64,000 bases of DNA. It comes from Labilibaculum euxinicum (lineage in GTDB: Bacteria > Bacteroidota > Bacteroidia > Bacteroidales > Marinifilaceae). Of the stretch, positions 63,583 through 64,000 are shown one piece after another. The notes under the pieces were generated by a model, which was given only the letters and a program-made list of their open reading frames with translations, searched no databases and was not told the DNA's origin. The stretch is taken from assembly GCF_009795715.1 (NCBI RefSeq), contig NZ_WTCR01000001.1, positions 248,001 through 312,000 on the forward strand, written 5' to 3'. A program made the translations under genes and the position numbers. Positions within the stretch are counted from its first letter, which is position 1; each line of letters opens with the position of its first letter.

Positions 63583-64000
63583 CTATAGTTTCACAATAAC
63601 TCTCCCGCGACTCTTCTTTGCCAACATTAAATCAATATAGGTATCCAATTCTTCTAAAGATGACTCAATAACCTGCTCTTTGTTGCTGTAAACATTCCAA
63701 TCGGAAGCCAACTTGTTCCAAACTTTTTGGCGCAATTCCATTGGGCAATTCTGAGAATCAATACCAATTAAACTAATTCCATTTAGAATGAACGGGTAAA
63801 CCGTCATTGCTAAATCTCCTGAGCCAACATTACCACAACAGGTCACATTTCCCAATGGTTTGCAAGCTTTAAGAAGTGTATGCAAAGTATTTCCACCAAT
63901 AACATCAATGGCTCCAGCCCAAAGTGGCTTTAATAATGGTCTTCCCGATTGATCATCGGTAATTTCACTACTAATGCGACTAGCAACACCTAATTCGTGT
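63583..64000 (-). CDS. YhdH/AcuI-family oxidoreductase, C-terminal part (5' end outside window)
   Basis: The minus-strand frame is open from the window edge through 63583 and encodes the last ~138 residues of an MDR-family NADPH oxidoreductase. WAGAIDVIGGNTLHTLLKACKPLG, CGNVGSGDLAMTVYPFILNGISLIGIDSQNCP and ELDTYIDLMLAKKSRGRVIVKL match the YhdH/AcuI group, which reduces acryloyl-CoA and related enoyl compounds. A TTG inside is not the real start. Reduction of acryloyl-CoA to propionyl-CoA would fit the propionate genes elsewhere in the window, but that link is only suggestive. Confidence 0.9.
   Translation of the reverse strand, partial: HELGVASRISSEITDDQSGRPLLKPLWAGAIDVIGGNTLHTLLKACKPLGNVTCCGNVGSGDLAMTVYPFILNGISLIGIDSQNCPMELRQKVWNKLASDWNVYSNKEQVIESSLEELDTYIDLMLAKKSRGRVIVKL

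Noticed and set aside
1-64000. tRNA, rRNA, transposase or phage genes
   Set aside because: No cloverleaf, rRNA block, transposase motif, terminal repeat or phage protein was recognised on either strand by reading; tRNAscan and profile searches were not available.

Overview
The window looks like chromosomal DNA from a marine or anaerobic member of the Bacteroidota, most likely the Marinilabiliales/Bacteroidales side of the phylum. This is inferred from AT-rich DNA, SusC/SusD and TonB-dependent outer-membrane receptors, a secreted protein with a type IX secretion C-terminal domain, promoters of the TAnnTTTG type, almost no Shine-Dalgarno sequences, and a sodium-pumping methylmalonyl-CoA decarboxylase. 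I see no tRNA, rRNA, insertion sequence, prophage or CRISPR array.

Layout. 1-2000: translation operon thrS (3' end only), infC, rpmI, rplT. 2100-6400: dapB, lepB, a WbqC-like gene, a Nudix hydrolase and an NlpC/P60 peptidase. 6500-13100: a PgpH-type HD phosphodiesterase, a lipoprotein related to M49 peptidases with a damaged zinc site, and a haem-type TonB receptor. 13300-18100: a SusC/SusD pair on the minus strand with a recognisable promoter and two palindromes. 18500-22200: pepD, a TSUP permease, an HD protein and a Bfd-like ferredoxin-domain protein. 22200-29700: minus-strand citrate lyase (citF and a citD-citE fusion) next to a methylmalonyl-CoA epimerase/decarboxylase operon. 30200-38800: purL, a small lipoprotein and a 1397-residue secreted beta-propeller/PKD protein. 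38900-39650: a phased 21-bp repeat array followed by a helix-turn-helix/leucine-zipper protein. 39700-46500: a GH15 enzyme divergent from fused otsA-otsB, then nadB-nadC. 47000-53200: a TPR histidine kinase, mntP, a flavinylation-motif protein, a porin and a metal permease with an HMA domain. 53700-57400: a three-gene acyl-CoA carboxylase. 57600-64000: a small unknown gene, tilS, pabB, a cupin, a DNA cytosine methyltransferase with an unknown partner, and the 3' end of an acuI/yhdH-like gene.

How genes work together. The decarboxylase operon probably converts methylmalonyl-CoA to propionyl-CoA while exporting sodium, and the second carboxyltransferase cluster probably runs an ATP-dependent carboxylation on a related acyl-CoA. 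Citrate lyase would feed oxaloacetate and acetate into the same fermentative network. otsAB makes trehalose, and the divergent GH15 enzyme may break down trehalose or a related glucoside. nadB-nadC make nicotinate mononucleotide, with nadA elsewhere.

The most unusual element is the array at 38937-39166. Eleven TTTTAC-like boxes lie 21 bp (two helical turns) apart, and two box types alternate through most of it. It sits directly upstream of a gene whose product has an XRE-like helix-turn-helix and a GCN4-like leucine zipper. I read this as a candidate undescribed operator array with its oligomeric regulator. That reading is an inference from sequence alone.
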